Position numbers and translations under genes: made by a program. Source: an uncultured Bacilli bacterium (lineage in GTDB: Bacteria > Bacillota_I > Bacilli_A > RF39 > UBA660). From it: 33,376 bases of DNA. The notes beneath the pieces were generated by a model that worked only from the letters and a program-made list of their open reading frames with translations, was not told the origin of the DNA and made no database searches. The stretch spans positions 1 through 33,376 of the forward strand of contig CAKORY010000011.1 in assembly GCA_934101795.1 (NCBI GenBank). The letters are read 5' to 3'. Shown piece by piece: positions 1-8,337 of this stretch (position 1 is its first letter; the number at the start of each line of letters is the position of its first letter).

Positions 1-20
1 TTAATTTCTAATCTTTGCAT
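1..20 (-). CDS. start of a leftward gene, cut by the window edge
   Basis: Only the first six codons (MQRLEI) are visible, so no function can be given. The start is well supported. An ATG at 20-18 on the minus strand is preceded by AAAGGAGG at 37-30, nine bases upstream. A promoter lies just upstream. The rest of the gene continues leftward outside the window. Confidence 0.6.
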
Positions 21-47
21 GAGCGAAAACCTCCTTTCAAAGATGCT

Positions 48-75
48 ATTATACATATATTTTTAAGTCTTTCAA
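48..75 (-). promoter_or_regulatory. promoter of the left-edge gene
   Basis: On the minus strand TTGAAA (75-70) is followed after 16 bases by a perfect TATAAT (53-48). Transcription would start near position 41, just ahead of the AAAGGAGG ribosome site of the left-edge gene. Confidence 0.6.
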
Positions 76-156
76 GGTTTTCGACAAAACATATCATGGC
101 TCGACACACCATTTTGAATGAGTTAACATTTCTTTACATTTTTACACAATAAAGCA

Positions 157-172
157 ATGTAAACATTTACAT
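157..172. promoter_or_regulatory. perfect palindrome ATGTAAA-CA-TTTACAT, possible operator
   Basis: Two 7-base arms, ATGTAAA and TTTACAT, are separated by two bases. It lies between the terminator of the 188-910 gene and the promoter of the left-edge gene. Related TTTACA strings occur nearby. It has no T-run beside it and is not coding. It could be a repressor or activator site, but I do not recognise the regulator, and in AT-rich DNA a chance palindrome is possible. Confidence 0.3.
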
Positions 173-195
173 AAAAAAGAAGTATTTCTACTTCT
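173..195 (-). terminator. intrinsic terminator of the aspS operon
   Basis: On the minus strand a 7-bp stem AGAAGTA/TACTTCT (195-189 and 184-178) with a GAAA-type tetraloop is followed by a run of T (177-173). The TAG stop of the 188-910 gene lies partly in the loop, so the terminator abuts the coding end. Confidence 0.65.
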
Positions 196-910
196 CTTCA
201 TTTGTTTTTAACCAAAGCATAAAATCATCTAATAAATCATATTCTGTATCTTTATATTTTTCATAAATTAGTTTTAACATTTCTATAACAGTTAAATCTT
301 TATTTTTATAAGTTACAACTTGAATTAATCTAGATTTAACATATCTATTTCGAATCGTATGCATATTCCAACTTTCCATATTATTATTCGTGGTATCACT
401 ATAACTACCATACATTTCTTTCATAAACAAATAATCTATAGAATTAGTATCTTTATTTAATCTCATTTTTACTTCATCATAATCATTCTTATCATAATCA
501 TATCCATTAGTTAAATTAAGATCCAAATAAACATTCTCTAGCATATCATGATAATATTTAGTAAATAAAGCATTCTTTTTTACTTCATCATTTTTATATT
601 CTTTAGCCAAAAATTCTACAGTCCAAGTATGAAGTTTACCACTATAATCATCGCCATCATATTTTTTTCTAAGATTACACGCTCCATACATCCTATTCAT
701 CATCCACTTTAGCCAAACATCCTGAACTTTTAAAATTCCACTAGCGCCGATTGAAAAGAAAATCTTCTCCGTCTCTTCAATCATCGAAGAATTATCCCCA
801 ATCTTAGGAAGCAAATTATTTAAAGCAATTCTATCGATATTACTTTTATTTGTAAAATGAAAATATGCTTTATCTAAATTAATTTTACTAACATCAACCC
901 TTTTAAGCAT
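188..910 (-). CDS. conserved-looking hypothetical protein, 240 aa
   Basis: I do not recognise this soluble protein. The N-terminal part is the most motif-like: YFHFTN near residues 16-21, then LLPKIGDNS around 33-41 and a short FFS segment, followed by a tryptophan-rich DVWLKW segment near residues 64-69. An aromatic-H-aromatic-T opening followed by a 'leucine-proline-x-isoleucine-glycine' segment faintly recalls ADP-ribosyltransferase-like folds, but no catalytic set can be confirmed. There is no signal peptide or membrane segment. The gene starts 13 bases after the aspS stop on the same strand and ends in a terminator, so it is probably the last gene of the aspS transcript. Confidence 0.75.
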   Translation of the reverse strand: MLKRVDVSKINLDKAYFHFTNKSNIDRIALNNLLPKIGDNSSMIEETEKIFFSIGASGILKVQDVWLKWMMNRMYGACNLRKKYDGDDYSGKLHTWTVEFLAKEYKNDEVKKNALFTKYYHDMLENVYLDLNLTNGYDYDKNDYDEVKMRLNKDTNSIDYLFMKEMYGSYSDTTNNNMESWNMHTIRNRYVKSRLIQVVTYKNKDLTVIEMLKLIYEKYKDTEYDLLDDFMLWLKTNEEK

Positions 911-923
911 TTTTTAAACCTTT

Positions 924-2663
924 CTAATTATCTATTTTAATATGAGCTTCTTTAAGTTGAATTGGAAATGCTTCGCTAGGACAGCCCATCATTGCATCAG
1001 CTCCATTAGCACCAATTGGAAATGCCACTATTTCTCTAATATTTTCTTCATTTTTAAGAAGCATTATAATTCTATCTATTCCAGGTGCCATTCCAGCATG
1101 AGGTGGTGCTCCATATTTAAATGCTTCATATAGACTTGGGAATTTAGATCTTACAACATCTTCATTATATCCAACAAGTTCAAAAGCCTTTTTTAATACT
1201 TCTGGTGAATGATTTCTAACTCCACCACTAGCCATTTCATAACCATTACAAACAAAGTCATATTGATATGCTTCAATTTCAAATGGATTTTTATTATTTA
1301 AAGCATCTAATCCTCCTTTTGGCATACTAAATGGATTATGAGAAAATTCAATAGCTCCAGTTTCTTCATTTTCTTCATAAAATGGAAAATCATTAATAAT
1401 ACAAAACTCATATTTATTTTTATCAATTAAATCAAGTTCATTTCCAAGTTTAGTACGTAAGTTTCCCATTATTCTTGCACATCTCTTAGGATCTGCTACA
1501 ATAAATACGGCATCATTTTCTTTTAAGTTAAGTCTTTCTATAAGTTCTTTCTTAACATCATCATTCATAAATTTAGCAAGTGATGATTTTAATTCTAACC
1601 CTTCACTAACTTTAATATAACCTAAATTACCATGAATACCTTTAACATATTCTTCAATAGATTTAAACCAAGAATTAGATTTTTCTAAGTTTTTTACTTT
1701 AATACATCTAACAACAGTATTCTTAAATGGAGCAAAATCACTTTTTTCTAAAATATCAGTTATATCTTCAATAATTAAAGGATTTCTTAAATCAGGTTTA
1801 TCGCTACCATATTTAAGTATTGCATCTTTAAATTTAATTCTTCTAAAAGGTGGTTTACTTACCTCTAAATCACTAAATTTAGTAAATACATCATAAAATA
1901 CTTTTTCACCGACTTTATACACATCTTCATCAGTTGCAAAACTCATTTCAAAGTCAAGTTGATAAAATTCTCCATATAATCTATCACTTCTTGGATCTTC
2001 ATCTCTAAAACATGGTGCTATTTGAAAATATTTATTAAACCCAGAAACCATTAATAATTGTTTAAATATTTGTGGTGATTGAGGTAGTGCATAAAACTTA
2101 CCAGCAAATTTTCTTGATGGTATAATAAAATCCCTTGCCCCTTCTGGACTTGTCGCAGTTATAATCGGAGTTTGAACTTCCAAAAAATCCAAATCTTTCA
2201 TTGTACTTCTGATAAAATCAATAACTTTACTTCTAAAAACAATATTATCATGTACTTCTTTATTTCTTAAATCTAAATAACGATATTTAAGTCTTGTATC
2301 TTCATTAGATTCTTTTGATTTATTAATTTCAAATGGAAGTACATTAGTGCAATCTCCTAAAACTATTAAATTCTTTACTCTAACTTCAACTTCACCAGTT
2401 TTCATATTCTTATTAATCATATCTGGTGTTCTAGCTTGAACAAGACCTGTAATTGTAACAGTTGCTTCTCTATGGACATCCTTAAATAAATCTCCATCTT
2501 CACTAATTAACTGTACTATACCTGTTTCATCTCTTAAAGTAACAAATATTAAATTACCTAAGTTTCTTATACTATTAACCCAACCAGCTAATTTAATTTC
2601 TTTGCCAATATATGAAGAATCAACTTCTCCACAATAAATGTCTCTATACATATTTCCTTTCAT
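924..2663 (-). CDS. aspS: aspartyl-tRNA synthetase
   Basis: Charges tRNA-Asp with aspartate in the cytoplasm. At 579 residues it has the usual length of the bacterial type. The order is an N-terminal OB-fold anticodon domain (about 15-110), the class II core, a bacterial-type GAD insertion in the middle, and the C-terminal part of the core. Motif 2 is visible as FRDEDPRSDR followed by GEFYQLD, and motif 3 as GAPPHAGMAPGIDR near the C-terminus. The start ATG follows TAGGAGGATATT, a strong ribosome site. A T-box leader and a dedicated promoter lie immediately upstream, so expression should respond to uncharged tRNA-Asp. A small unknown gene follows in the same transcript. Confidence 0.97.
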   Translation of the reverse strand: MKGNMYRDIYCGEVDSSYIGKEIKLAGWVNSIRNLGNLIFVTLRDETGIVQLISEDGDLFKDVHREATVTITGLVQARTPDMINKNMKTGEVEVRVKNLIVLGDCTNVLPFEINKSKESNEDTRLKYRYLDLRNKEVHDNIVFRSKVIDFIRSTMKDLDFLEVQTPIITATSPEGARDFIIPSRKFAGKFYALPQSPQIFKQLLMVSGFNKYFQIAPCFRDEDPRSDRLYGEFYQLDFEMSFATDEDVYKVGEKVFYDVFTKFSDLEVSKPPFRRIKFKDAILKYGSDKPDLRNPLIIEDITDILEKSDFAPFKNTVVRCIKVKNLEKSNSWFKSIEEYVKGIHGNLGYIKVSEGLELKSSLAKFMNDDVKKELIERLNLKENDAVFIVADPKRCARIMGNLRTKLGNELDLIDKNKYEFCIINDFPFYEENEETGAIEFSHNPFSMPKGGLDALNNKNPFEIEAYQYDFVCNGYEMASGGVRNHSPEVLKKAFELVGYNEDVVRSKFPSLYEAFKYGAPPHAGMAPGIDRIIMLLKNEENIREIVAFPIGANGADAMMGCPSEAFPIQLKEAHIKIDN

Positions 2664-2681
2664 AATATCCTCCTAATATGT

Positions 2682-2897
2682 AAAAAAATTCTATAAATTA
2701 ATATAGCTTAAGGACGAATAATAATCCGCGGTGCCACCTTAATTCATAGAACTCTATGCATCTTCATTTATCTGCTATATCGGGCTTACCCGTTTACTAT
2801 TTAGGCATTATCTTCATTAATATTCATTTACTAACTTCCACCAAACATTAGCTCTCTTTAAAACTTCAATTAATTACTGGCTTGCCAATAAATTTAT
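2682..2897 (-). ncRNA. T-box leader upstream of aspS
   Basis: The hallmark T-box sequence AAGGTGGCACCGCGG lies at 2740-2726 on the minus strand. Upstream are AGAGAGC (2857-2851), a GGTGG stem I element near 2842-2838 and a CGGG/CCCG hairpin at 2792-2781. The antiterminator/terminator region ends with TTCTAT (2751-2746) able to pair with ATAGAA (2693-2688), followed by seven T residues (2688-2682). A GAT triplet at 2812-2810 followed by A sits in the 3' arm of stem I and is my candidate Asp specifier. Known mechanism of the class: uncharged tRNA stabilises the antiterminator and allows readthrough into aspS. Confidence 0.92.
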
Positions 2898-2903
2898 AAA
2901 TAA

Positions 2904-2932
2904 ACTATACTACTTTTTTTTATATTTGTCTA
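2904..2932 (-). promoter_or_regulatory. promoter of the T-box/aspS transcript
   Basis: TAGACA (2932-2927), a 17-base spacer, then TATAGT (2909-2904) on the minus strand. The predicted start near 2897 matches the 5' edge of the T-box leader. It lies about 20 bases beyond the stop of the J-domain gene, with no clear terminator between them. Confidence 0.7.
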
Positions 2933-2954
2933 GCATTTTTAGATATTTTTATCT

Positions 2955-4376
2955 CTAGTTCCTTTTTATCGTTTCTTCTTTTTCTTTATAATTATAAAGT
3001 GGATTTATTAATTTTAAGAAACTATTATATATTTCTTCAATTATAACTTTTGGCTCTTGATATTTTTTACCATTTAAAATAGCATAATGATCAGTTACTA
3101 ATGAATCTACTTCATTTTCATTTCCTACTTCAATGGATCCTTTACCTTTTTTCGTTATATAAACTAAAATTCCATAAAGTCTATAAAGAATAATAGAATG
3201 TATATATTTTCCACTACAACAACTTTTATTAACAAAAGTAGCTTTATCTAAAAAGTCTGTAAATCTCATATATTTTTCATAAAAACCATTTTTACCAATT
3301 AAATATGTTTCAACTGTTTCTTCATTTAATTCATTTTTTATTTTTTTAATAAAGTAAACATACCTTTCATCCTCTTTTTGCTTTAAAACAAATTCTGGTT
3401 CTTCCTTACTATCTCTTGATATATATATTTCATAACGTTTTTCCATTTTCGAAAGTTCATTTATGTCTTTAAAACTTAGTGAACTTAATTTAAGTAAAAT
3501 TTTTTCATCTAAAACCCTAGTTGAAACAAGCCTTAAAGCTTTTAAAGCATCTTCTAAAACATGCATAGCAACATATATTTCTTCATTATTATCTGGTTTT
3601 AACTCCATCATTCTATTATTAAAATTATTTATTATAGCAATATATGTTTGTTGTAAATCTTTTTCTAACTTTTTTTCTTTTTTAAGTTTTTCTATAACTA
3701 AATAGTGATATTTATTTTTACCATATTCTAGATTAATCTTTTTATCTGCAATGTCCTTTATCACATCATTTTTTATTTCAAAAAGTTCATCTAATAATTT
3801 AGCGTCTATTTTTTCTGTAAAGCTAGCTAAAGTTTCTTCTAAAGTCTTATTTAAAGTTTTATCTATTTCATCATAGTTATTCATTACTTTGTTAACTTTT
3901 AATACATATTCATCGAATGAACATACCTCACTAAGATTATTAAATTTATTTAAGAAAAACTCAGGAATATTTTTACATACTTCTTTTTTGTAATCATCAA
4001 ATAAATTAATAATCAATTCAAGCAAATGTTCAAAAGCGGAATAAACCGTAGTTTTATCAGGGCTAAAGGTAAATACCGCTAAAAGTTCATCAATAGATTT
4101 AGCATATTTATATTCTAAAGTATCTGGTAAATATATTGTTTTACTTTTAAAAACATGCAGTTTTTCTTTTAAAGTATTATAATAATTTAATACTTCATTA
4201 TTAGTACATCTCAATTTAAGTAACTCATATGCAGCATTTAATCTTTGCATATTCTCTTTTGAACCTCCTAAATCCGGATGATTCTTTTTAGATAATTCAA
4301 GATATTTTTTTCTTAAACTTTCTTCCGTATAATATTCTTGAAATTCAAATATTTTTAAAGCTTCTTCATTTGTCAT
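2955..4376 (-). CDS. J-domain protein, 473 aa
   Basis: The N-terminus is a J-domain: helices around 4-28, the HPD tripeptide at residues 33-35, then a third helix to about 55. J-domains stimulate DnaK-type ATPases. The glycine/phenylalanine-rich region and zinc-binding cysteines of true DnaJ are absent, so this is a specialised J-protein, not the housekeeping chaperone. Residues about 60-330 are lysine/glutamate-rich and mostly helical. The last 130 or so residues form a separate mixed domain ending in a basic tail. The start follows AAGGAGG. It is the last gene of a minus-strand cluster. Its first 35 residues closely match those of the J-protein at 5589-6467, so the two are paralogues. Client and function are unknown. 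Confidence 0.85.
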   Translation of the reverse strand: MTNEEALKIFEFQEYYTEESLRKKYLELSKKNHPDLGGSKENMQRLNAAYELLKLRCTNNEVLNYYNTLKEKLHVFKSKTIYLPDTLEYKYAKSIDELLAVFTFSPDKTTVYSAFEHLLELIINLFDDYKKEVCKNIPEFFLNKFNNLSEVCSFDEYVLKVNKVMNNYDEIDKTLNKTLEETLASFTEKIDAKLLDELFEIKNDVIKDIADKKINLEYGKNKYHYLVIEKLKKEKKLEKDLQQTYIAIINNFNNRMMELKPDNNEEIYVAMHVLEDALKALRLVSTRVLDEKILLKLSSLSFKDINELSKMEKRYEIYISRDSKEEPEFVLKQKEDERYVYFIKKIKNELNEETVETYLIGKNGFYEKYMRFTDFLDKATFVNKSCCSGKYIHSIILYRLYGILVYITKKGKGSIEVGNENEVDSLVTDHYAILNGKKYQEPKVIIEEIYNSFLKLINPLYNYKEKEETIKRN

Positions 4377-4410
4377 TTAAAATCCTCCTTGGTCAAGTAA
4401 TTTAATTTTA

Positions 4411-4956
4411 TCATCTAGCTCTTCTTGCTTGTAAACGTTCATGTGATGCTATTTCATCATCAACAAATTTTTCTATTAATTTTAACATATAATTTTTATT
4501 TTTGTAAATATCTACATTAGCTCTGGTGTTATCCTTATATGTCCTAACTGAATCATACCATTCATAAGAAAGTGACATAGAATCTTTATTAAGCATTACA
4601 CTTGCAAAGCCTAATGAATACAAATGAATTTTATCAGAGTTAATTAATTCTTTTCCTATGAATGAAGAGTCAGCTAAAACTTTATCTAAAGAGGTAAAAC
4701 ATCTGATAAAGTCTTTTTTAGTCACTGCAAACTCACCATATTTTCTGCCAAAAACTCCAAATAATACTACTGAATCTTCATTTTCCTCTAAAAGCTTAAC
4801 ATAGCAACTTACTTTACTCATATAATTAGTTAAAATATAAACATTACTTTTTTGTCTACTAGCTAGTCCTTCAAAATTAATATCATTTAAATATTTTTCT
4901 AAAAGTTCATGAAATTTTTCATCAACTAGTCTTTTTTTCTCAATATCATAATCCAT
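4411..4956 (-). CDS. hypothetical protein of the J-domain cluster, 181 aa
   Basis: An unknown soluble protein with no signal or membrane segment. I chose the ATG at 4956 (MDYDIEKK), preceded by GAAGGAG, over a start 14 codons upstream. From about residue 35 to the end it resembles the broken ORFs at 4946-5588. Shared landmarks are a SFIG motif, followed by an aspartate/lysine-rich turn and a LYS/LYT strand, and a charged C-terminal helix ending in an arginine-rich tail. It overlaps the end of the preceding remnant by 11 bases, so translation was probably coupled. It lies between two J-domain genes and may be a partner or a stand-alone copy of the J-protein C-terminal domain. Confidence 0.75.
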   Translation of the reverse strand: MDYDIEKKRLVDEKFHELLEKYLNDINFEGLASRQKSNVYILTNYMSKVSCYVKLLEENEDSVVLFGVFGRKYGEFAVTKKDFIRCFTSLDKVLADSSFIGKELINSDKIHLYSLGFASVMLNKDSMSLSYEWYDSVRTYKDNTRANVDIYKNKNYMLKLIEKFVDDEIASHERLQARRAR

Positions 4957-5588
4957 ATTTCTTTCTCCTTCTTTCAAATTTTCTTTCCATTTCATCATTT
5001 AATAACTCATATATTTCCTTTTTCATAACACAAAAATCTTCATATTTATTAACATCGGGATGATTTATTTTATTTCCATGGTCTTTATCAAAGTCCTTAA
5101 AAACTAAAGTGCCATCATTAAAAGGCACATATAATGCCGTTACACCCATTAGTATATAAAAGTATTTCTTTATCATTATGAACAGACTCTCCGATAAAGC
5201 TATTATTTCTTAGAAAAGATTCTATTGTTTCGAATGAATCTTTTAAAGTTTCATGACTTATTTCCCATGTATGTTTTCCATTTTGCATAACCACTTTGGC
5301 ATTATCAACACTTGTTATAAGGCCAATATTACAAGCACCACTTATGATAAGTTTTTTCTTAACAAATATAATACTATTTTTATTTAAATAATTATTAATT
5401 ATTTTATTATATTCATCTAAGCTTGTATATTCTTTCTTTATTATAATGTCAAATATTTCGCTATCTAGAAAGCCATCAAATACTAAATCAATATCTCTAA
5501 GCATTCTTTGAAGTAGTTTTAAATTATCACTATATGTTTCAAAAACATAAAATTTAAGTAAAGAGTAACGTTTAGCATCAATGTTTTT
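4946..5588 (-). pseudogene. frameshifted C-terminal part of the second J-domain gene
   Basis: Two overlapping ORFs (5504-5118, 128 codons; 5176-4946, 76 codons) together match the 181-aa neighbour. The first carries its SFIG region and ends soon after LLYTNG. The second, in the +1 frame, continues with the matching strands and the charged C-terminal helix. One extra base near 5145 (the GGGT stretch) explains the break. The first ORF is also open upstream without a start, back to the TAG that ends the J-domain gene at 5589, and is in the same frame as that gene. Read through both lesions, 6467-4946 would encode about 507 residues, close to the 473 of the intact J-domain paralogue. Sequencing error at either lesion cannot be excluded. 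Confidence 0.6.
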
Positions 5589-6467
5589 CTACAAAGCAAT
5601 ATCAATGAGCAACTCATGTATTTTAGCATAATTATTTATATACTCAAAATTAAAACTTAATATTTCTGTTTCTATAACTTTAGTTAAATTACTATTATGA
5701 ATGCTTTTTAATACCAACTTTATTTTATTTATTACTTGGATAGCATCTTGATACTTAATAAATAATAATTCAACTTTATTATTAATATTACATGCCTTTT
5801 CATTAAACAATGAAACATCAAAAGTATCCTTTATCTCTTCCCAACAAATTTCATTTATTTTTTTCTCTAAGTGCTTATAATATTTTTTATTAATAAATTG
5901 TTCTTGAATACTGTTTATAATTTTTTGTTTTAAATTTTCTAATTTAAATTCATCATTTATTTTATTTAACCATTCATATAATTCCCCTAGGTTATTAAAG
6001 AAAATAGTATGATAAGAATACTGTACTGGAATATTATACTTTTTAAAAAAGTTTTGTTTTATTTTAGAAAATACATCTAATATTTTATTTGATGCTTTAA
6101 CATATTCATTACTAATATCATCTTTGCACTTATTATTTAAACTAATATTTTCAAACTCAATAATAATTTGTTTTATTTCTTTTAAATATTCATCATTTTG
6201 ATTTGCACCTTGTAATTTATTCTTTAATTTAACTACTAACTCTTTATGAAATTTTTTTAAATCAAAAGATTGTGAGCTATTTGAAAAAGTAAAACTACTT
6301 AATACATCTCTTGCTTCATTTATTTTTTTCATCATTTCTTCTGCATCTTGAGAATTATTTACATCAGGATGATATTTTTTAGATAATTTTAAATATGTCT
6401 TTCTTAAATCTTTATCCGTATATGCCTCACTCAAGGCAAATAATTTTAAAGCTTCTTCTCTTTCCAT
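5589..6467 (-). CDS. J-domain protein, 292 aa, probably truncated
   Basis: The N-terminal J-domain has HPD at residues 33-35 and matches the 473-aa J-protein closely over the first 35 residues. The remaining residues are lysine-rich and helical, with no Gly/Phe region and no zinc motif. It starts five bases after the stop of the 437-aa gene, so the two are co-transcribed. It ends at a TAG whose downstream frame stays open and encodes a domain found in its neighbours. I infer that the original gene was about 500 codons and that this is its N-terminal part. The J-domain itself looks intact and may still be made. Confidence 0.75.
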   Translation of the reverse strand: MEREEALKLFALSEAYTDKDLRKTYLKLSKKYHPDVNNSQDAEEMMKKINEARDVLSSFTFSNSSQSFDLKKFHKELVVKLKNKLQGANQNDEYLKEIKQIIIEFENISLNNKCKDDISNEYVKASNKILDVFSKIKQNFFKKYNIPVQYSYHTIFFNNLGELYEWLNKINDEFKLENLKQKIINSIQEQFINKKYYKHLEKKINEICWEEIKDTFDVSLFNEKACNINNKVELLFIKYQDAIQVINKIKLVLKSIHNSNLTKVIETEILSFNFEYINNYAKIHELLIDIAL

Positions 6468-6472
6468 TTTAT

Positions 6473-7786
6473 CTATTTTTCCCTTTTTAAAACTAAACTT
6501 TCACTAGCTTTAACTAATTCTTCTCTTACAACATTATTTTTTATTTTTTCTTTTAAATTATCAATAAAATCTTTATTAAATAAATATCTTTTTATACTTT
6601 CACTTAATCCTTTATTGACTAAGTGAAGGCCAATAATTAAAATAGTATCTTCACTTAATTTACAAAATGTCACTGTTAAATTAGCATCATTTACAAATAA
6701 TAATTCACCACGTTTGATGTTACTATCTAATACAATTCTAAAATTAACATCATTTTTTATTTTTTCAATTAATTTTGAAATTTTCTTTCTTAAACTTTTA
6801 TCAATTGTTAGAATATCTTCACTAAAGTAAAAACTATCCTTGTGATTTTGTAAAAATATAACGTTTTTCTCTCTATTATTTATGGAAGGCCCAAGAATTG
6901 ACATTAAAGTATTTAATTTATCAAAAATCTCATTTTTAATATTTTCTCTTTCTTCAGGTGATAATTCATCATAAAGTTCATCTAAACTTTGTAAGTCTTT
7001 AATAGCTTCTAAATAATAACTATAATCACCACGGTATGATATTCTAGTTATATTGGCAGAACAATATTCATATAAATTTTTTTCTTCATCAGTTAAAAAT
7101 TTAAATTTTTCATTTTCTACAATTTCTTGTTTTATTTCTTCTTTTATATATTCTGATTTTTTCCGAGGTATTATTTTTGGTTCTTCTTTTAATTTCTTAC
7201 TTTCACTTCTTGTCACTGTTTGTAATGTATTAAACTGTTTCATCACAATAGTCATAATATTAAAACTCATGTTTAAGTCATCAGTATGTATTTTTTCAAA
7301 GTCAACAACATTTTTCAAAGCCTTTAAGAAACTTTCTCCATTATAATCTGTAAAATTACCATTTAAATCAAAGTATTTACTAAGTTCTAACAAAGCTTCA
7401 TTATTTTTATAATATTTTAAACTATTAAATTTTACTGCACTGCCAAAAATTTTACATATATCAAATATTTTTTCACTCTTTAATGCATAACAATGAGATA
7501 AAAGAAAAAATAAAAATGTAAAATCATTAATTTTTCCAACACATTTTTCATTATCAAATGCCCTAATAATGCCATCAAGATCATAATATAACCCTTTGAT
7601 TTCAGAGAAATAATGTGTATTAGTAAATTCAGTATATAAAGTTTTATTTTCTGATATCTTTTTACTGCTACCACTAAACAATGCTAATATTTGCAAATCA
7701 ACTGCATTAACTGCCTTTTGTACTAAACTCATATCAGACTTAATAGTTCTTTTTAGCATCCTTAAAAATTTTTTAAAGTTTTCCAT
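6473..7786 (-). CDS. hypothetical protein leading the J-domain cluster, 437 aa
   Basis: Not recognised. There is no signal peptide or transmembrane segment. The N-terminal half (to about residue 190) is helical with scattered aromatics. A lysine/glutamate-rich linker of roughly 40 residues follows. The C-terminal part (about 250-437) alternates helices with short strands. The ATG follows GGGGGATAG and a 70-base leader behind a very good promoter. The gene is first of a likely operon with the J-domain genes, so a role with DnaK or a J-protein client is a reasonable guess but only a guess. Confidence 0.7.
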   Translation of the reverse strand: MENFKKFLRMLKRTIKSDMSLVQKAVNAVDLQILALFSGSSKKISENKTLYTEFTNTHYFSEIKGLYYDLDGIIRAFDNEKCVGKINDFTFLFFLLSHCYALKSEKIFDICKIFGSAVKFNSLKYYKNNEALLELSKYFDLNGNFTDYNGESFLKALKNVVDFEKIHTDDLNMSFNIMTIVMKQFNTLQTVTRSESKKLKEEPKIIPRKKSEYIKEEIKQEIVENEKFKFLTDEEKNLYEYCSANITRISYRGDYSYYLEAIKDLQSLDELYDELSPEERENIKNEIFDKLNTLMSILGPSINNREKNVIFLQNHKDSFYFSEDILTIDKSLRKKISKLIEKIKNDVNFRIVLDSNIKRGELLFVNDANLTVTFCKLSEDTILIIGLHLVNKGLSESIKRYLFNKDFIDNLKEKIKNNVVREELVKASESLVLKREK

Positions 7787-7861
7787 TTTCTATCCCCCAT
7801 TAACTTAAAGGAATATTAAAACCAAGTAATTCAAAGCCAAAATTCCCCTTTAACTAGCTAG

Positions 7862-7890
7862 ATTATAGCACATTTTCCAGTAAAATGCAA
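7862..7890 (-). promoter_or_regulatory. strong promoter of the J-domain cluster
   Basis: TTGCAT (7890-7885), 17 bases, then perfect TATAAT (7867-7862), with a TG one base upstream (extended -10). Transcription would start near 7855, leaving a leader of about 70 bases. That leader can form a bulged stem, TTAAAGG-GG-AAT with ATTCCTTTAA, between the start site and the ribosome site. Confidence 0.8.
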
Positions 7891-7910
7891 GCCGAGCCTT
7901 CGTTTCAAGA

Positions 7911-7940
7911 AAAAAACAAAAAACTATTTTGTAGTTTTTT
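7911..7940 (-). terminator. terminator after gtrA
   Basis: On the minus strand AAAAAACTA (7940 side) pairs with TAGTTTTTT across a short loop and runs into further T residues to 7911. It overlaps the TAG stop of the GtrA-like gene and ends the rel-dtd-gtrA unit ahead of the J-domain cluster promoter. Confidence 0.6.
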
Positions 7941-8337
7941 GCCTAAATATAACATATTTTTGTAAAAAATAATTAATAACAAATATTATGCCATCTACTA
8001 AAGCTTTTATGAATGTAGCATTATAATGAATATATTTATATATTTTAGTAACCAGTGTTCCAGATATTGTAATATTTATTATAACTAAAACAAAATATTC
8101 TATGAAAGCTTTAAAGTTTTTCTTAACATTATTTTTAAATACTAATTTTTTATTTACTATATAATTAAATATACTGGAAATAGCTCTAGCAGCATATGAA
8201 GAAATAAGTATACTTTCTGAAAATTTATTATTAAGAAAATATAAAACTATACTAAAAGCTAGTAAATCAACTCCAAAAGATAAGAGACTTGATACTAAAT
8301 AAGTAATTATAGTTTTATACTTATTTAAAAATTTCAT
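7924..8337 (-). CDS. GtrA-family membrane protein
   Basis: A 137-residue protein with four hydrophobic segments (about 10-30, 40-60, 75-95 and 105-125), a conserved basic VNKKLVF stretch between segments two and three, and a basic C-terminus. These are typical of GtrA/DPMS-type proteins, small membrane proteins linked to translocating lipid-linked sugars or anchoring glycosyltransferases. The ATG follows directly after the dtd stop (TAA then ATG), with TTGGAG inside the end of dtd, so translation is coupled. No glycosyltransferase lies nearby, so the substrate is unknown. Confidence 0.8.
   Translation of the reverse strand: MKFLNKYKTIITYLVSSLLSFGVDLLAFSIVLYFLNNKFSESILISSYAARAISSIFNYIVNKKLVFKNNVKKNFKAFIEYFVLVIINITISGTLVTKIYKYIHYNATFIKALVDGIIFVINYFLQKYVIFRQKTTK

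Noticed and set aside
942..1133. Plus-strand ORF inside aspS, and similar ORFs inside other genes (for example 3463, 7053, 8417, 17728, 24819, 26747 and 28894)
   Set aside because: They lie opposite clear genes, have no ribosome site and show low-complexity composition that follows the opposite strand.
5505..5591. TAG at 5591-5589 read as a sense codon (recoding) joining the J-domain gene to the next ORF
   Set aside because: TAG ends other genes here (the 188-910 gene and the 437-aa gene), and the same locus also needs a frameshift to be restored. Gene decay is simpler.
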